A program made the translations under genes and the position numbers. From NCBI GenBank assembly GCA_004211435.1, contig SECS01000018.1, positions 1 through 58,749 of the forward strand: a DNA stretch of 58,749 nucleotides. The letters are read 5' to 3'. Below the pieces are notes generated by a model. The model worked only from the letters and a program-made list of their open reading frames with translations. It was not told the DNA's origin and did no database searches. Source of the stretch: Novosphingobium sp. GTDB lineage: Bacteria > Pseudomonadota > Alphaproteobacteria > Sphingomonadales > Sphingomonadaceae. Shown here piece after piece: positions 35,009 to 43,849 of this stretch. The first letter of the stretch is position 1, and every line of letters begins with the position of its first letter.

Positions 35009-36271
35009 ATGGACCATTTCGCATTCACCGATGGCGTGCTCCACGCCGAGCAGGTGCCGCTGCCCGCGATCGCCGAGGCGGTCGGCACCCCTGTCTACGT
35101 CTATTCGCGCGCCACGCTGACACGTCATGCGCGCGTGTTCCGCGATGCGCTGACCTCGGCGCTCGACAAGCCGCACATCGCCTTCGCGGTGAAGTCGAAC
35201 CCCAATCTCGCGGTGCTCAAGCTGCTGGCTAAGGAAGGCTACGGCGCCGACGTCGTCTCGGGCGGCGAGATGGAGCGCGCGCTCGCGGCGGGGATCCCGG
35301 CCGAAGGGATCGTCTTCTCGGGCGTGGGCAAGACCACGGCCGAACTCGTGCGCGGGCTCGAGGCCGGCATCGGCCAGTTCAACCTCGAGTCCGAGGAAGA
35401 GGGCATCGAGCTCGCAGCCCTGGCCGCGGCGCGCGGGCTGACCGCGCCGGCGGTGCTGCGCGTCAATCCCGACGTCGATGCCGGCACCCACGGCAAGATC
35501 TCGACCGGCAAGGCCGAGAACAAGTTCGGCGTGCCCTATGACCGCGCGGCGGCGATGTTCGGCCGGCTCGCGGTGCTGCCGGGGCTCAATCTGCGCGGCC
35601 TCGCCGTGCACATCGGCAGCCAGCTGTCGAAGCTCGATCCGATGGAAGCCGCCTTCGCGCGGCTCGGCGACCTGATGCACACGATCCGCTCCGCCGGGCA
35701 CGAGGTCTCGCACATGGATCTCGGCGGCGGCGTCGGCGTGCCTTACAAGGCCGACGACGTCTTCCCGAGCCCCGAGGACTACGCGACCATGGTCGCGCGC
35801 GTCACGGGCAATTGGGGCGTGACCCTGATGTTCGAGCCGGGCCGCATCATCTCGGGCAATTCCGGCGTGCTGCTGACCCAGGTCGTCCGGGTCAAGCCGG
35901 GCGTGACCTCGCCCTTCGTCATCGTCGACGCGGCGATGAACGACCTGGCGCGGCCCGCACTCTACGACGCCTGGCACGATTTCCTCGCCGTGACGCCGAG
36001 CGGCGAGCGCACGACCGCGCACATCGTCGGCCCGATCTGCGAGAGCTCGGACACCTTCGCCATGGGCCGCGACATCGACACGGTCCAGGCCGGCGATCTC
36101 GCGGTGTTTCGCACCGCCGGCGCCTATGGTGCGACGATGGCAAACACCTACAACAGCCGCGCGCTGGTGCCCGAGGTCATGGTCGACGGCGACAAGTGGG
36201 CCGTGGTGGCACAGCGCATCGATCCCGCCGCGATCCTAGCCGCCGAGCGCGTGCCGGACTGGCTCGAGTGA
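35009..36271 (+). CDS. lysA: Diaminopimelate decarboxylase
   Basis: LysA decarboxylates meso-diaminopimelate to lysine with pyridoxal phosphate. The 420-residue product has the PLP lysine (Lys62) in AFAVKSNPN, the Gly-rich phosphate loop GGGVGVPY, and the C-terminal active-site motif CESSDTF followed by GAYGATMANTYNSR. The ATG at 35009 starts directly before the conserved region. Its stop overlaps the GTG start of the broken siroheme-synthase gene. Confidence 0.97.
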   Translation: MDHFAFTDGVLHAEQVPLPAIAEAVGTPVYVYSRATLTRHARVFRDALTSALDKPHIAFAVKSNPNLAVLKLLAKEGYGADVVSGGEMERALAAGIPAEGIVFSGVGKTTAELVRGLEAGIGQFNLESEEEGIELAALAAARGLTAPAVLRVNPDVDAGTHGKISTGKAENKFGVPYDRAAAMFGRLAVLPGLNLRGLAVHIGSQLSKLDPMEAAFARLGDLMHTIRSAGHEVSHMDLGGGVGVPYKADDVFPSPEDYATMVARVTGNWGVTLMFEPGRIISGNSGVLLTQVVRVKPGVTSPFVIVDAAMNDLARPALYDAWHDFLAVTPSGERTTAHIVGPICESSDTFAMGRDIDTVQAGDLAVFRTAGAYGATMANTYNSRALVPEVMVDGDKWAVVAQRIDPAAILAAERVPDWLE

Positions 36272-36782
36272 TAAATTCGCTCCCCTTGTTCCATCGCGTG
36301 GCCGGCCAGCCGGTGATCGTGCTGGGCGAGGGGGAGGCGGCGCTGGCCAAGCGCCGGCTGGTCGAGCGCGCTGGCGGCGTGATCGTCGGCGCCGACGACA
36401 CGGCCGCGCGGCTGGCCTTCGTCGCGAGCGAGGAGCCTGAGGCGGTGGCGGCCGAACTGCGCTCGCGCGGCGTGCTGGTCAATGTCGTCGACCGGCCCGA
36501 ACTCTGCGACTTCACCACGCCCTCGATCCTCGACCGCTCTCCGGTGCAGGCGCGGACGCGCCTGCCGGCGCTGTCGTCGAAATCCACCTGCGCAGCGACG
36601 ATCCCGAGGACCTCACCCTGCGCGAGGCGCGACTGCTCGGTTCGGCCGACCTGCTGGTCTACGAGCGCACGGTACCGGCGGTGATCGTCGATCGTGCGCG
36701 GGCCGATGCGGCGCGACTGGTATTGGAGCCGGGCGCGATGCCCCCGTCGGCCGAGGGCCTGGCGGTCGTGCTGCGCCGCTAG
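36268..36782 (+). pseudogene. cysG: Broken siroheme-synthase-like gene (internal deletion and frameshift)
   Basis: A GTG at 36268 overlaps the lysA stop and opens a Rossmann domain like the precorrin-2 dehydrogenase part of CysG (PLFHRVAGQPVIVLGEGEAA, then NVVDRPELCDF and TPSILDRSPV). Right after RSPV the homology moves to another frame at about 36543, which reads GAGADAPAGAVVEIHLRS and then the SUMT-like start DDPEDLTLREARLLGSADLL, ending at the TAG at 36780-36782. The roughly 90-100 residues expected between (ending of the Rossmann fold and dimerisation domain) are missing, so I call a deletion with frameshift. No programmed-slip sequence is seen. Confidence 0.7.
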
Positions 36783-37174
36783 GCCTTCGCCGCCGCGATC
36801 ATCACGTGCATCTCGGCCCGCGCCAGCGGTTTGGCGCGGTCGTCCTGCCAGGCTTCGGCGCTGACGTTGACCAGCCGGCGCCCTTCGCGAATCACGCGGC
36901 CGATCGCATAGGTGCGCTTCTGGACGCCGCCGCGCATGAACTGGACCGAGACATTGACCGGCTTGAGCCGCCGCATTTCGATATCGAGCGCGCTGCGCAC
37001 CGCGGTCACCGCCGCCATCTCGAGCAGGCCGCTGAGCGCGCCGCCGTGCCAGAAGCCCGGGCGCCCGGCGACACGCGGGCCGTAGTCGCAGCCGATCACG
37101 GGCAGGTCGCCATCCATGTGGTCGATCGTGCAGCCGAGGCCCAGCGCATAGGGCGGGAGGATGATCGTGGTCAT
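36779..37174 (-). CDS. PaaI-family hotdog thioesterase
   Basis: The 131-residue product is a hotdog-fold protein of the PaaI/acyl-CoA thioesterase group, with GFWHGGALSGLLEMAAVTAVRSAL as the central helix region (HGG carries the usual catalytic neighbourhood) and FMRGGVQKRTYAIGRVIREGR as the following strands. Substrate unknown. It overlaps the next upstream thioesterase gene by four bases, and its stop shares a CTAG tetranucleotide with the stop of the convergent cysG remnant. Confidence 0.82.
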   Translation of the reverse strand: MTTIILPPYALGLGCTIDHMDGDLPVIGCDYGPRVAGRPGFWHGGALSGLLEMAAVTAVRSALDIEMRRLKPVNVSVQFMRGGVQKRTYAIGRVIREGRRLVNVSAEAWQDDRAKPLARAEMHVMIAAAKA

Positions 37175-37638
37175 GCCGGCACCTCTCCGCCGACCAGGAT
37201 GAAGCTGCCGACGACATGCGCGATGGGATCGTCGATGCTTTCGTCATAGGCGGTGCCGCGGACGAAGGCGAAGTTGCGCGTGATCTTGTAGCACTCGCCG
37301 CGGCCGATCACGGTCGCGCCGGGGCGGGCGGGGCGCATGTAGTCGACGCGCAGGTCGACGGTCACCTGCGGCAGGAAGTAGCCGCGTTTCTTCCACACCG
37401 CGATTCCCGTGGCGTTGTCCATGAGGCTTATGATCGGCCCCGAGGCGAGCACGCCGCTCTCGGGATCGGCCACGATGTCGGCATGCCAGGGCAGGGCGAT
37501 CTCCACCCAGTCGGGACCCTCGGCGTGGCGCTTCATGTCGAGCCAGGCGCTGTGGCCCATGGTCTTCATAGCATCGGCGATCGTGGCGAAATCGAACGGC
37601 GCGCCGGGTTCGAAGTTCGAGGATGCGCTGGCGGTCAT
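37171..37638 (-). CDS. PaaI-family hotdog thioesterase, second copy
   Basis: The 155-residue product is another hotdog thioesterase, with GVLASGPIISLMDNATGIAVW as the core helix, including the catalytic Asp in MDN, and VTVDLRVDYMRPARPGATVIG as the strands that follow. It is clearly related to its downstream partner in fold, but they are too diverged to be a recent duplication; they may form a heteromer (inference). The ATG at 37638 is preferred to one 13 codons earlier. Confidence 0.82.
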   Translation of the reverse strand: MTASASSNFEPGAPFDFATIADAMKTMGHSAWLDMKRHAEGPDWVEIALPWHADIVADPESGVLASGPIISLMDNATGIAVWKKRGYFLPQVTVDLRVDYMRPARPGATVIGRGECYKITRNFAFVRGTAYDESIDDPIAHVVGSFILVGGEVPA

Positions 37639-37754
37639 GGCCCTGCTGTGGTGGCGGGGCAGGGCGATTACAATCATTTAATTTAGGCTTGCGGGCCCGG
37701 TTCGACAGACTGACAACGCGGGGCGATGGGGCTCCGCGAGCACAGGGGTCTGCC

Positions 37755-37919
37755 ATGAACCTTCCCAAGATCGACATTTCCTCGCTGCCCGATCTCGACC
37801 AGCTCACCGGCCTGTTCGGCAGCCTGGTCGACGCTGCGCGGGTGCAGTCGTCGGACGATACGATCGTCATCCTGATGACGTTCCTCTATGAACTGAACCC
37901 CACCCGCGGGCTGTTCTGA
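37755..37919 (+). CDS. 54-residue protein heading an unrecognised three-gene operon
   Basis: The product is a 54-residue acidic peptide with an N-terminal MNLPKIDISSLPDLDQLTG, a mid segment ending SSDDTIVILMTFLYEL, and the end NPTRGLF. There is no signal peptide; the hydrophobic part (about residues 36-47) is short. It looks conserved in composition but I know no family. It lies ten bases before the 325-residue gene on the same strand. A leader-like or precursor-like peptide, or a small partner protein, are both possible; neither is shown. Confidence 0.6.
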   Translation: MNLPKIDISSLPDLDQLTGLFGSLVDAARVQSSDDTIVILMTFLYELNPTRGLF

Positions 37920-37929
37920 GGCATTTGGG

Positions 37930-38907
37930 GTGATCGTTCATCCCGATCTGCGCGCGCTGCGGAGCGATGATGCTCCGCAGCGTGACGCGCAGGAGCGGCT
38001 TTACCGCGCGGTCGGCACCTGGCGCAAAACGCCGGCAGCGGCGGCGGTGATCGCCGATCTCGCGCCTTATGCCGAAGGGCGCCCGCTCGACGATTGTGCC
38101 GCGCTGGCAGCGCTGTTCGACGAGGGCGCCGACCTGGCGCTGCCGCTGATGCAGACCTTCGCCGCGGCTGCCGCGGAAGGGCTTGCCGAAGCGCCGCTCG
38201 GATACCTTCCGCTGCGCCATTTCAGCGACGGGGTGATCTCGACCCTGCTGATCGGCCATGCCGGTGCGGTAACGCTGTCGCTGGTGGCGGTCGACGGCGC
38301 GGGGCTGGCCGCCCGGCCGAGCCCGATGGCGGTCGATTTCCGCCCGAGCGAAGTGGCCGAGCGCGTGCTCGCGGGCTCGGCACAGGCCGAGCTGATCGCC
38401 TGCCGTCCGCTCGGGGATCGCCAGGCGCAGCTGAGCCGCGCGGCGATTGCGCTGGCGCCTGGCCGGTCGATCCGCCGCGACGGCGCGAACACGGCCATGC
38501 TGCTCAATGCCGTTTCGGGCTGCCTCGTCACCCTGCGGCTCCAGCATCGCCGCGCCGAGGACGGCCCGACGCGCGAATATGCGCTCGCCGACGGACGCCT
38601 GATCCACCAGGCCGCGAGCGACCCGCGCGACAGCCGGCTCGAGCTGACCATGGCGCTGCTGGGTCGTATGGGCCGCGCCGATGCCGCACCGCATTTCGCC
38701 GCGCTCGCCCGCGCGGAGGGCAGCACGGCGCTGCGTTGGCAGGCGCTGCGCGAATGCCTGGCGCTCGACACGGCCGCGGGCTTCCAGGCGCTCACCGCGG
38801 TGGCGACCTCGCCCGGCGATCCGCTCGCCGCCGTGGCCGGGACGCTGCGCGCGCAGCTGATCGAAACCTACCCCCAGCTCGGAGCGCTCGAACCATGCCC
38901 CGCGTGA
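37930..38907 (+). CDS. Unrecognised 325-residue protein, second gene of the operon
   Basis: GTG start, 325 residues, no signal peptide or membrane helix. The first third is helical and Ala-rich; the middle has alternating strands (GVISTLLIGHAGAVTLSLVAV and NAVSGCLVTLRLQHRRAED), a possible beta sandwich; the last 80 residues (from TMALLGRMGRADAAPHFAALA on) look like HEAT-type helical repeats. The end of the next protein has a similar helical repeat pattern. It overlaps the third gene by 13 bases, so the two are tightly coupled. I do not recognise the family. Confidence 0.75.
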   Translation: MIVHPDLRALRSDDAPQRDAQERLYRAVGTWRKTPAAAAVIADLAPYAEGRPLDDCAALAALFDEGADLALPLMQTFAAAAAEGLAEAPLGYLPLRHFSDGVISTLLIGHAGAVTLSLVAVDGAGLAARPSPMAVDFRPSEVAERVLAGSAQAELIACRPLGDRQAQLSRAAIALAPGRSIRRDGANTAMLLNAVSGCLVTLRLQHRRAEDGPTREYALADGRLIHQAASDPRDSRLELTMALLGRMGRADAAPHFAALARAEGSTALRWQALRECLALDTAAGFQALTAVATSPGDPLAAVAGTLRAQLIETYPQLGALEPCPA

Positions 38908-39785
38908 TCGAATCGGCGGACGACAGCACCGCCAGCCTGCCCGAATGCATCGACGCGCTAATGGCGCGCGGCTTCGAGCCCAATGACGAGCACAGCCTCC
39001 AGCACGCCGCGGGGCTGCTGCGGCGCCTCGGCAACGATCGGACTTTCCTCGGCGACCTGCTCGTCGCCGAACTGGCGCAAGGGCGCGGGCAGGACGAGGG
39101 CATGGCCTCCTATGGTCCGCAGGTCGTCATGCTCTCGCCCGCGGGCGCGGCGCCGGATTTCTTCCTGCGCGCCAACATCTGGCCCTCGCCCGGCGAGCAC
39201 ACGATGCGCGCGAGTGGCGGCGAGACCTTCGTCTACGGTGTGCCGCACGATCACAATTTCGACTTCCTGACGCTCGGCTATTTCGGCCCCGGCTATTGGA
39301 GCGACTATTACGAATACGACTATGCCGCGGTCGACGGCTGGCGCGGCGAGGCGGTCGACCTGTGCTTCGTCGAGCGCACGCGGCTCGCCGAGGGCAAGAT
39401 CATGCATTACCGCGCGCATCGCGATATCCACGCGCAGCTTGCCGCCGATGCGCTCTCGGTCTCGATCAACGTCGTCCACACGGGCGCGGCACAAGGCTGG
39501 TTCGATCAGTACCGCTTCGATCTCGACGGCAAGCGCGTGACCGGCGTGCTCAACAACGGCGCGAGCGAGGCCTTCGTGCGGATCGCCGTCGGGCTCGGCA
39601 GCGAGGAGGCTAAGGACCTGGCGCTGCGCTTCGGCCGGACGCACCCGAGCGATCGCATGCGCCTCGCCGCTTGGAGCGCGCTGGCCTCGGTCGAAGCCGA
39701 CCGCGACGCGGTCTGGCGGATGGCGGAAAACTGCGGCAGTCGGATGATCGCGGCCGAAGCACGACGCGAACGGGCGCTGGCCTAG
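38895..39785 (+). CDS. Unrecognised 296-residue protein with a cupin-like centre
   Basis: ATG at 38895, 296 residues, cytoplasmic. A helical start (about 1-65) is followed by a beta-rich centre (about 75-215) with GVPHDHNFDFLTLGYFG (His118, His120) and HYRAHRDIHAQLAAD (His171, His175, His179), spaced like the two metal motifs of a cupin, so a metal-dependent oxygenase or isomerase is possible (inference). A HEAT-like helical end (about 232-296) follows. Its TAG stop shares CTAG with the convergent ruvX stop. I know no family that fits. Confidence 0.75.
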   Translation: MPRVIESADDSTASLPECIDALMARGFEPNDEHSLQHAAGLLRRLGNDRTFLGDLLVAELAQGRGQDEGMASYGPQVVMLSPAGAAPDFFLRANIWPSPGEHTMRASGGETFVYGVPHDHNFDFLTLGYFGPGYWSDYYEYDYAAVDGWRGEAVDLCFVERTRLAEGKIMHYRAHRDIHAQLAADALSVSINVVHTGAAQGWFDQYRFDLDGKRVTGVLNNGASEAFVRIAVGLGSEEAKDLALRFGRTHPSDRMRLAAWSALASVEADRDAVWRMAENCGSRMIAAEARRERALA

Positions 39786-40249
39786 ATCATCCCGCCCGCG
39801 AGCGCGTCGATCGCGCCCTGGAGAATCACCGCCGCGGCCGCCGAATCGATTCGCGTCGCACGCTTGGCGCGGCTCATGTCCTGCTCGATCAGTCCGCGCT
39901 CGGCGCCGACGGTCGACCAGCGTTCATCCCACAGCAGGATCGGCAGTTCGAGCACGCCGAGATTGCGCGCATAGGCACGGCTCGACTGGCTGCGCGGACC
40001 TTCCGAGCCATCCATGTTGAGCGGCAGGCCGATGACGATCCCCTTGATCGAGCGCTCGCGGATCAGGTCTCCGAGCAGAGCCTTGTCCGCGCCGAACTTG
40101 CCGCGCTTGAGCGTCTTGCCCGGCGAAGCGAAGCGCCAACCGGCGTCGGCGAAGGCCGTGCCGATTGTCTGGGTGCCGAGGTCGAGCCCGATCAGCGCGC
40201 CGCCGCCGGGCAGCGCCTCGCGGAATTCGGGGGTCATCGTCGTGATCAT
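39782..40249 (-). CDS. ruvX: Holliday junction resolvase-like protein RuvX (YqgF)
   Basis: RuvX/YqgF proteins are RNase H-fold nucleases linked to pre-16S rRNA processing and recombination. The 155-residue product has LIGLDLGTQTIGTAFAD with the first catalytic Asp, GIVIGLPLNMDG, and LLWDERWSTVGAE with further acidic residues. It is the last gene of the pyrE-to-ruvX operon. The ATG at 40249 overlaps the preceding stop by four bases; a second ATG at 40237 is possible. Confidence 0.92.
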   Translation of the reverse strand: MITTMTPEFREALPGGGALIGLDLGTQTIGTAFADAGWRFASPGKTLKRGKFGADKALLGDLIRERSIKGIVIGLPLNMDGSEGPRSQSSRAYARNLGVLELPILLWDERWSTVGAERGLIEQDMSRAKRATRIDSAAAAVILQGAIDALAGGMI

Positions 40250-41361
40250 CGGACTTCCGTCTTCGCGGCGACGCGGCGCGCGACATCGGCGCGCAGGTTC
40301 GCCCAGAACAGCGGGATGTCGTAGACGTGGTAGTTGTTGCCGGGGCCGACATAGGGGCCGAGATCGGGCGGCGAGCCGATGTAGAGCAGGCCGTCGCCGC
40401 CGCAGCGCGCGGGCACCATGCCGGGAACCAGTTTGCCAGCCTTCTTCGCCAGATCGGGAATGAGTGTGCCGAGATTGGCCTTGGCATCGGCAACACCGCC
40501 GACGGTGCCTGTCAGCGGATTGCTGCAGAGGAAGGCGCTGTCTCCCACCGGTTTGCCGTCGAGCCCCGGATGCTGGCGATAGGATTCCAGCAGGAGCTTC
40601 GTGTCGGCCGGTTCGGCAAAGCTGAGCCAGGAAATCACGCAGCCGGTCTCGTCGGGCTTGGCGCAGGCGGGCAGGCCCATCGCCGGCAGGTCATGCTCGA
40701 GCGAGATCGGCCAGCCGATCGCATAGACGGCGGCGATTCGCGCCGCGAGCGGTGTACCAGCGATGCGGTCGCGCAGCAGCCGCTTGAGATGCAGCGCGCC
40801 CTGGCTGTGCCCGGCGAGCACGATCGGCTCGTTCTTGTCGATGCCCGCGACGAAGGTGTCGAAAGCGAGCAGCACGTCGGCATAGGCGGCGTCGAGCGCC
40901 TGGCCGGCCTGCGGATCGTCGGTCAGGAAGGCGCCGAAGGCGGCCTGGCGATAGCGCGGCGCCCAGAGGTCGGCGCTGGCGTTGAACGGACTCGCCATGC
41001 CGCGCACGAACGTGTCGGCAAGGTCGCGCGCATCAGCGTCGTCGAACGGCGCGTTCCAGTGGGTCTTTTCGAGGTAGGAGGTCGGGTGGATGAAGAACAC
41101 CGCGGCGGGCAGCGGCTGCGCATCGGGCTTCTGCTCCGGCGGCAGCCAGCGCGACGGATCCTGCGCGCCCAGGCCCGGGCGGGCGATCCACATCTTGGGA
41201 TCGTCGTAGACGTTCGCCGCCAGCGCGGCCTGCGGGGTGAACTTGGCGGTCGGCACGAAGGCGAGCTTGGTCAGGCTGTCGGACCACAGCACGAGCGCCA
41301 CCGCGCCGCCGATCAGCAGGACCACGAGGGCCGCCATGATATAGAGAAACTTGCGTGCCAT
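40246..41361 (-). CDS. DUF3089 alpha/beta hydrolase
   Basis: The 371-residue product has an N-terminal membrane anchor (about residues 7-27) and an alpha/beta-hydrolase domain with the nucleophile elbow GHSQG (LAGHSQGALHL) and FFIHPTSYLEKTHWNAP before it, the pattern of DUF3089 lysophospholipase-like proteins. It is probably an envelope-facing esterase; the substrate is unknown. It lies between the AI-2E-type carrier gene (six bases) and ruvX (overlapping). Confidence 0.85.
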   Translation of the reverse strand: MARKFLYIMAALVVLLIGGAVALVLWSDSLTKLAFVPTAKFTPQAALAANVYDDPKMWIARPGLGAQDPSRWLPPEQKPDAQPLPAAVFFIHPTSYLEKTHWNAPFDDADARDLADTFVRGMASPFNASADLWAPRYRQAAFGAFLTDDPQAGQALDAAYADVLLAFDTFVAGIDKNEPIVLAGHSQGALHLKRLLRDRIAGTPLAARIAAVYAIGWPISLEHDLPAMGLPACAKPDETGCVISWLSFAEPADTKLLLESYRQHPGLDGKPVGDSAFLCSNPLTGTVGGVADAKANLGTLIPDLAKKAGKLVPGMVPARCGGDGLLYIGSPPDLGPYVGPGNNYHVYDIPLFWANLRADVARRVAAKTEVR

Positions 41362-41367
41362 CGTTCG

Positions 41368-42489
41368 TTATTCAGCCCCTTCGGCTTCGAGTCGGGCGGC
41401 GCCGCGCTCGAGCCAGATCTTGATCATCGCGACCATCGGATCGGCCAGGATCAGGCCGATGATGCCGAACAGCACGCCCATGATGAGCTGCGCGCCGAGC
41501 ACCAGTGCGGGTGCCAGGTCGACCGTGCGCCGCGCGACCATCGGCACGATGATGTTGCCGTCGACGGTCTGCACGACGACGTAGACGATGATGCAGTAGA
41601 TGCCCATGTTCACGCCGCCCGAGAACCCGACGAGGATCATCAGCAGGCCCGAGAGCGGCGCGCCGATGTTGGGCAGGAAAGCGAGAAGTCCCGTAAGCAG
41701 TCCGAGCAGCGCCGCCATCGGCACGCCATAGGCCGTGAGCAGCAGCCAGGTGCAGACGCCCTCGATACCCATGCCGAGCAGCCGCCCGGCCATCAGCCGG
41801 CGCAGCGAGCGCCCCATGAGCTGGGCCGTACCCTCGAAATAGTCGCGCCGGTCGGCAGGCATCATCCAGGCGACGCCGCGGCGGTAGAGCTGCGGTTCGA
41901 CCGCGAAATAGATGCCGAGCACGATGATCAGGATCGTCGTGCCGACCGCGCCGATCAGGCCGCCGACCGCGGCGGTGAGCTGGCCGACGCCGCCGACCGC
42001 CTTCTCGACGAAGCCCTGGACGTCGCGCGCCTCGATCGCAAAGCCGCGTTCGGACAGCCAGTGGATGGCGCGCAGGGCCTGGGCCTCGACCGTGGCCGGC
42101 AGGGCCGCCGCCTGCACGGCGATCTGACTGCCGGCGAAATAGGCGGTCCAGACGAGGAAGACGCCGACCAGCACGAGCACGATAGCCACGCGCCAGCCCC
42201 GCCGGATCGGCAGGAATCGTTCGAGCAGCCGCGCGCCGCCGTCGACCATGGCTGCGAAGACCATGCCTGCGAAGATGATGAGCAGCGGCTGCGCCAGCAG
42301 CACGACGAGCGCGAACAGCGCGGCCATGCCGATCCAGACGAAGGCGCGCTTGGCCTCCTCACGCAGCAGGGGATCGGCGATATCGGTCGGGCCGACGCGC
42401 TGGCCGCGCGAACGTTTGCGCTTGGGCGGAACCGCCTTGACCACCGTGCTCGTGACGAGATCGGCTTTGGGCGGTTCCGGGCTCGTCAC
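41368..42489 (-). CDS. AI-2E family transporter
   Basis: The 373-residue product has about eight hydrophobic helices and fits the AI-2E exporter (YdgG/PerM) family, with the characteristic C-terminal LTGLLAFLPNIGAPLSGLLMILVG region (about 270-295) and LGAQLIMGVLFGIIGLILADP near the end. Members carry autoinducer-2 or ions; the substrate here is unknown, and this should not be taken as evidence for AI-2 signalling. The N-terminal 45 residues are basic. GTG start overlapping the lepB stop as GTGA. Confidence 0.9.
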   Translation of the reverse strand: MTSPEPPKADLVTSTVVKAVPPKRKRSRGQRVGPTDIADPLLREEAKRAFVWIGMAALFALVVLLAQPLLIIFAGMVFAAMVDGGARLLERFLPIRRGWRVAIVLVLVGVFLVWTAYFAGSQIAVQAAALPATVEAQALRAIHWLSERGFAIEARDVQGFVEKAVGGVGQLTAAVGGLIGAVGTTILIIVLGIYFAVEPQLYRRGVAWMMPADRRDYFEGTAQLMGRSLRRLMAGRLLGMGIEGVCTWLLLTAYGVPMAALLGLLTGLLAFLPNIGAPLSGLLMILVGFSGGVNMGIYCIIVYVVVQTVDGNIIVPMVARRTVDLAPALVLGAQLIMGVLFGIIGLILADPMVAMIKIWLERGAARLEAEGAE

Positions 42490-43436
42490 GGCTTATCCGC
42501 CTGTTTCTCCTGGGGCTCGACCGCGGGGCGAAGGGTCGACCAGGCGCGATCCCCGCGCAGCGAAGACCACCACGAAAGCGGGTTCCAGGATTCGCTGCCG
42601 TCGAGCGAGAAGGTGATGAATTCGGCGCGGCCGCCGATGTTCGACAGCGGCACGGGTCCGCCGAGGCCGTTTTCCTCGATCGGCGCGCGGCTGTCTGCCG
42701 AATGGTCGCGGTTGTCGCCCATCAGGAAGACGTGGCCCTCGGGCACGCGGATTTCGGCCATATGGTCGAGCGTCTGGTCGACGTGATCGATGATACTGTA
42801 GGTCGCGCCGTTGGGCAGCGTCTCGCGCAGGGTCGGCAACTCGCAGTAGTCGATGCCCGAGGCTTCACGCACCTTGAGACCGGGGAAGGTCATCTCGTCG
42901 CAGGGCTGGTTGGCGTCGACCTTGACCAGGGTCGGCGGTTCGATCTCTTGCGGCACCGGTTTGCCGTTGAGCAGGATCTGGCCATTGATCACGGCGATGC
43001 GATCGCCGGGTAGGGCGACCACACGCTTGATCAGGTCTTCCTTGCGGTTCTTCGGCACGACGATGACGATGTCGCCATATTCGGGCGTGCCGCCCATGAC
43101 GCGCCAGGTTCCGCGCGGCAGCAGGTGGAACGACATCGACGACCAGTTCCAGCCGAACGGGTACTTGCTCACCACCAGCCGATCGCCGACCAGCAGGTTG
43201 GGCATCATCGAGATCGACGGGATGTAGAACGGCTTGGCGATCAGGCTGTGGAAGCCGAGCACGGCCAGCAGCATGAGCGCGAGGCCGCGCAGTTCGCCGA
43301 GCCAGTCGACTCTTTCGGACTTGGGTGGGCTCGCCGGCGGCGTCTGTGGCGCGACGGTCTGGCGTTCTTCGGCTTCCATGCGCTCCAGTTCTTCGATTTC
43401 CCTGTCGGGGATCTTCTTGTCCGGCTCGTCGCTCAT
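42486..43436 (-). CDS. lepB: Signal peptidase I
   Basis: LepB cleaves signal peptides of exported proteins at the outer face of the inner membrane. The 316-residue product has a charged N-terminus, one membrane helix (about residues 48-66), then box [15 protein letters not shown] with the catalytic Ser, box [13 protein letters not shown] with the catalytic Lys just before in DLIKR, and box [12 protein letters not shown]. It overlaps acpS by four bases and precedes the AI-2E-type gene. Confidence 0.95.
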   Translation of the reverse strand: MSDEPDKKIPDREIEELERMEAEERQTVAPQTPPASPPKSERVDWLGELRGLALMLLAVLGFHSLIAKPFYIPSISMMPNLLVGDRLVVSKYPFGWNWSSMSFHLLPRGTWRVMGGTPEYGDIVIVVPKNRKEDLIKRVVALPGDRIAVINGQILLNGKPVPQEIEPPTLVKVDANQPCDEMTFPGLKVREASGIDYCELPTLRETLPNGATYSIIDHVDQTLDHMAEIRVPEGHVFLMGDNRDHSADSRAPIEENGLGGPVPLSNIGGRAEFITFSLDGSESWNPLSWWSSLRGDRAWSTLRPAVEPQEKQADKP

Positions 43437-43849
43437 AACGGACTTTCTTCGAGCTTTCGGGCCTCGATGATGACGAAGGCCTGGGCCCAGGGATGATCGT
43501 CGGTAAGGGTCAGGTGGACGACGGCCTCGTGCCCCGCCGGCGTCAGCGCCACAAGTCGCTCGGCCGCGCCGCCGGTCAGCGCCAGGGTCGGTGCGCCGCT
43601 CTTGGCATTGACTACGCCGATGTCTTTCAGGAACACGCCCTTGGCGATACCCGTGCCGACCGCCTTGGCGAAAGCCTCCTTGGCGGCGAACCGCTTGGCC
43701 AGGGTGCCGGCACGCGTGAAGGGGCGCTCTCCCGCCCGAGCGCGCTCGACGTCTGTGAATATGCGCTTTTCGAACCGGTCACCGAAGCGATCGAGCGATT
43801 GCTGGATACGCTCGATGTTGCAGAGGTCGGAACCGATCGCGACGATCAT
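43433..43849 (-). CDS. acpS: Holo-[acyl-carrier-protein] synthase
   Basis: AcpS transfers phosphopantetheine from CoA to acyl carrier protein. The 138-residue product starts [15 protein letters not shown], with the metal-binding Asp in GSD, and contains [17 protein letters not shown], the second signature with the catalytic Glu. The ATG at 43849 is set by the ATGA overlap with pdxJ and by the conserved start; an earlier in-frame codon lies inside pdxJ. Confidence 0.95.
   Translation of the reverse strand: MIVAIGSDLCNIERIQQSLDRFGDRFEKRIFTDVERARAGERPFTRAGTLAKRFAAKEAFAKAVGTGIAKGVFLKDIGVVNAKSGAPTLALTGGAAERLVALTPAGHEAVVHLTLTDDHPWAQAFVIIEARKLEESPL

Noticed and set aside
36268..36782. Programmed frameshift in the cysG-like gene
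   Set aside because: No slippery sequence or downstream structure at the junction, and about 90-100 family residues are missing, so a deletion explains it better.
41368..42489. AI-2E family transporter as a sign of AI-2 signalling linked to the lux cluster
   Set aside because: The gene is in a housekeeping operon about 20 kb away, and the family also moves other substrates; no luxS is in the window.
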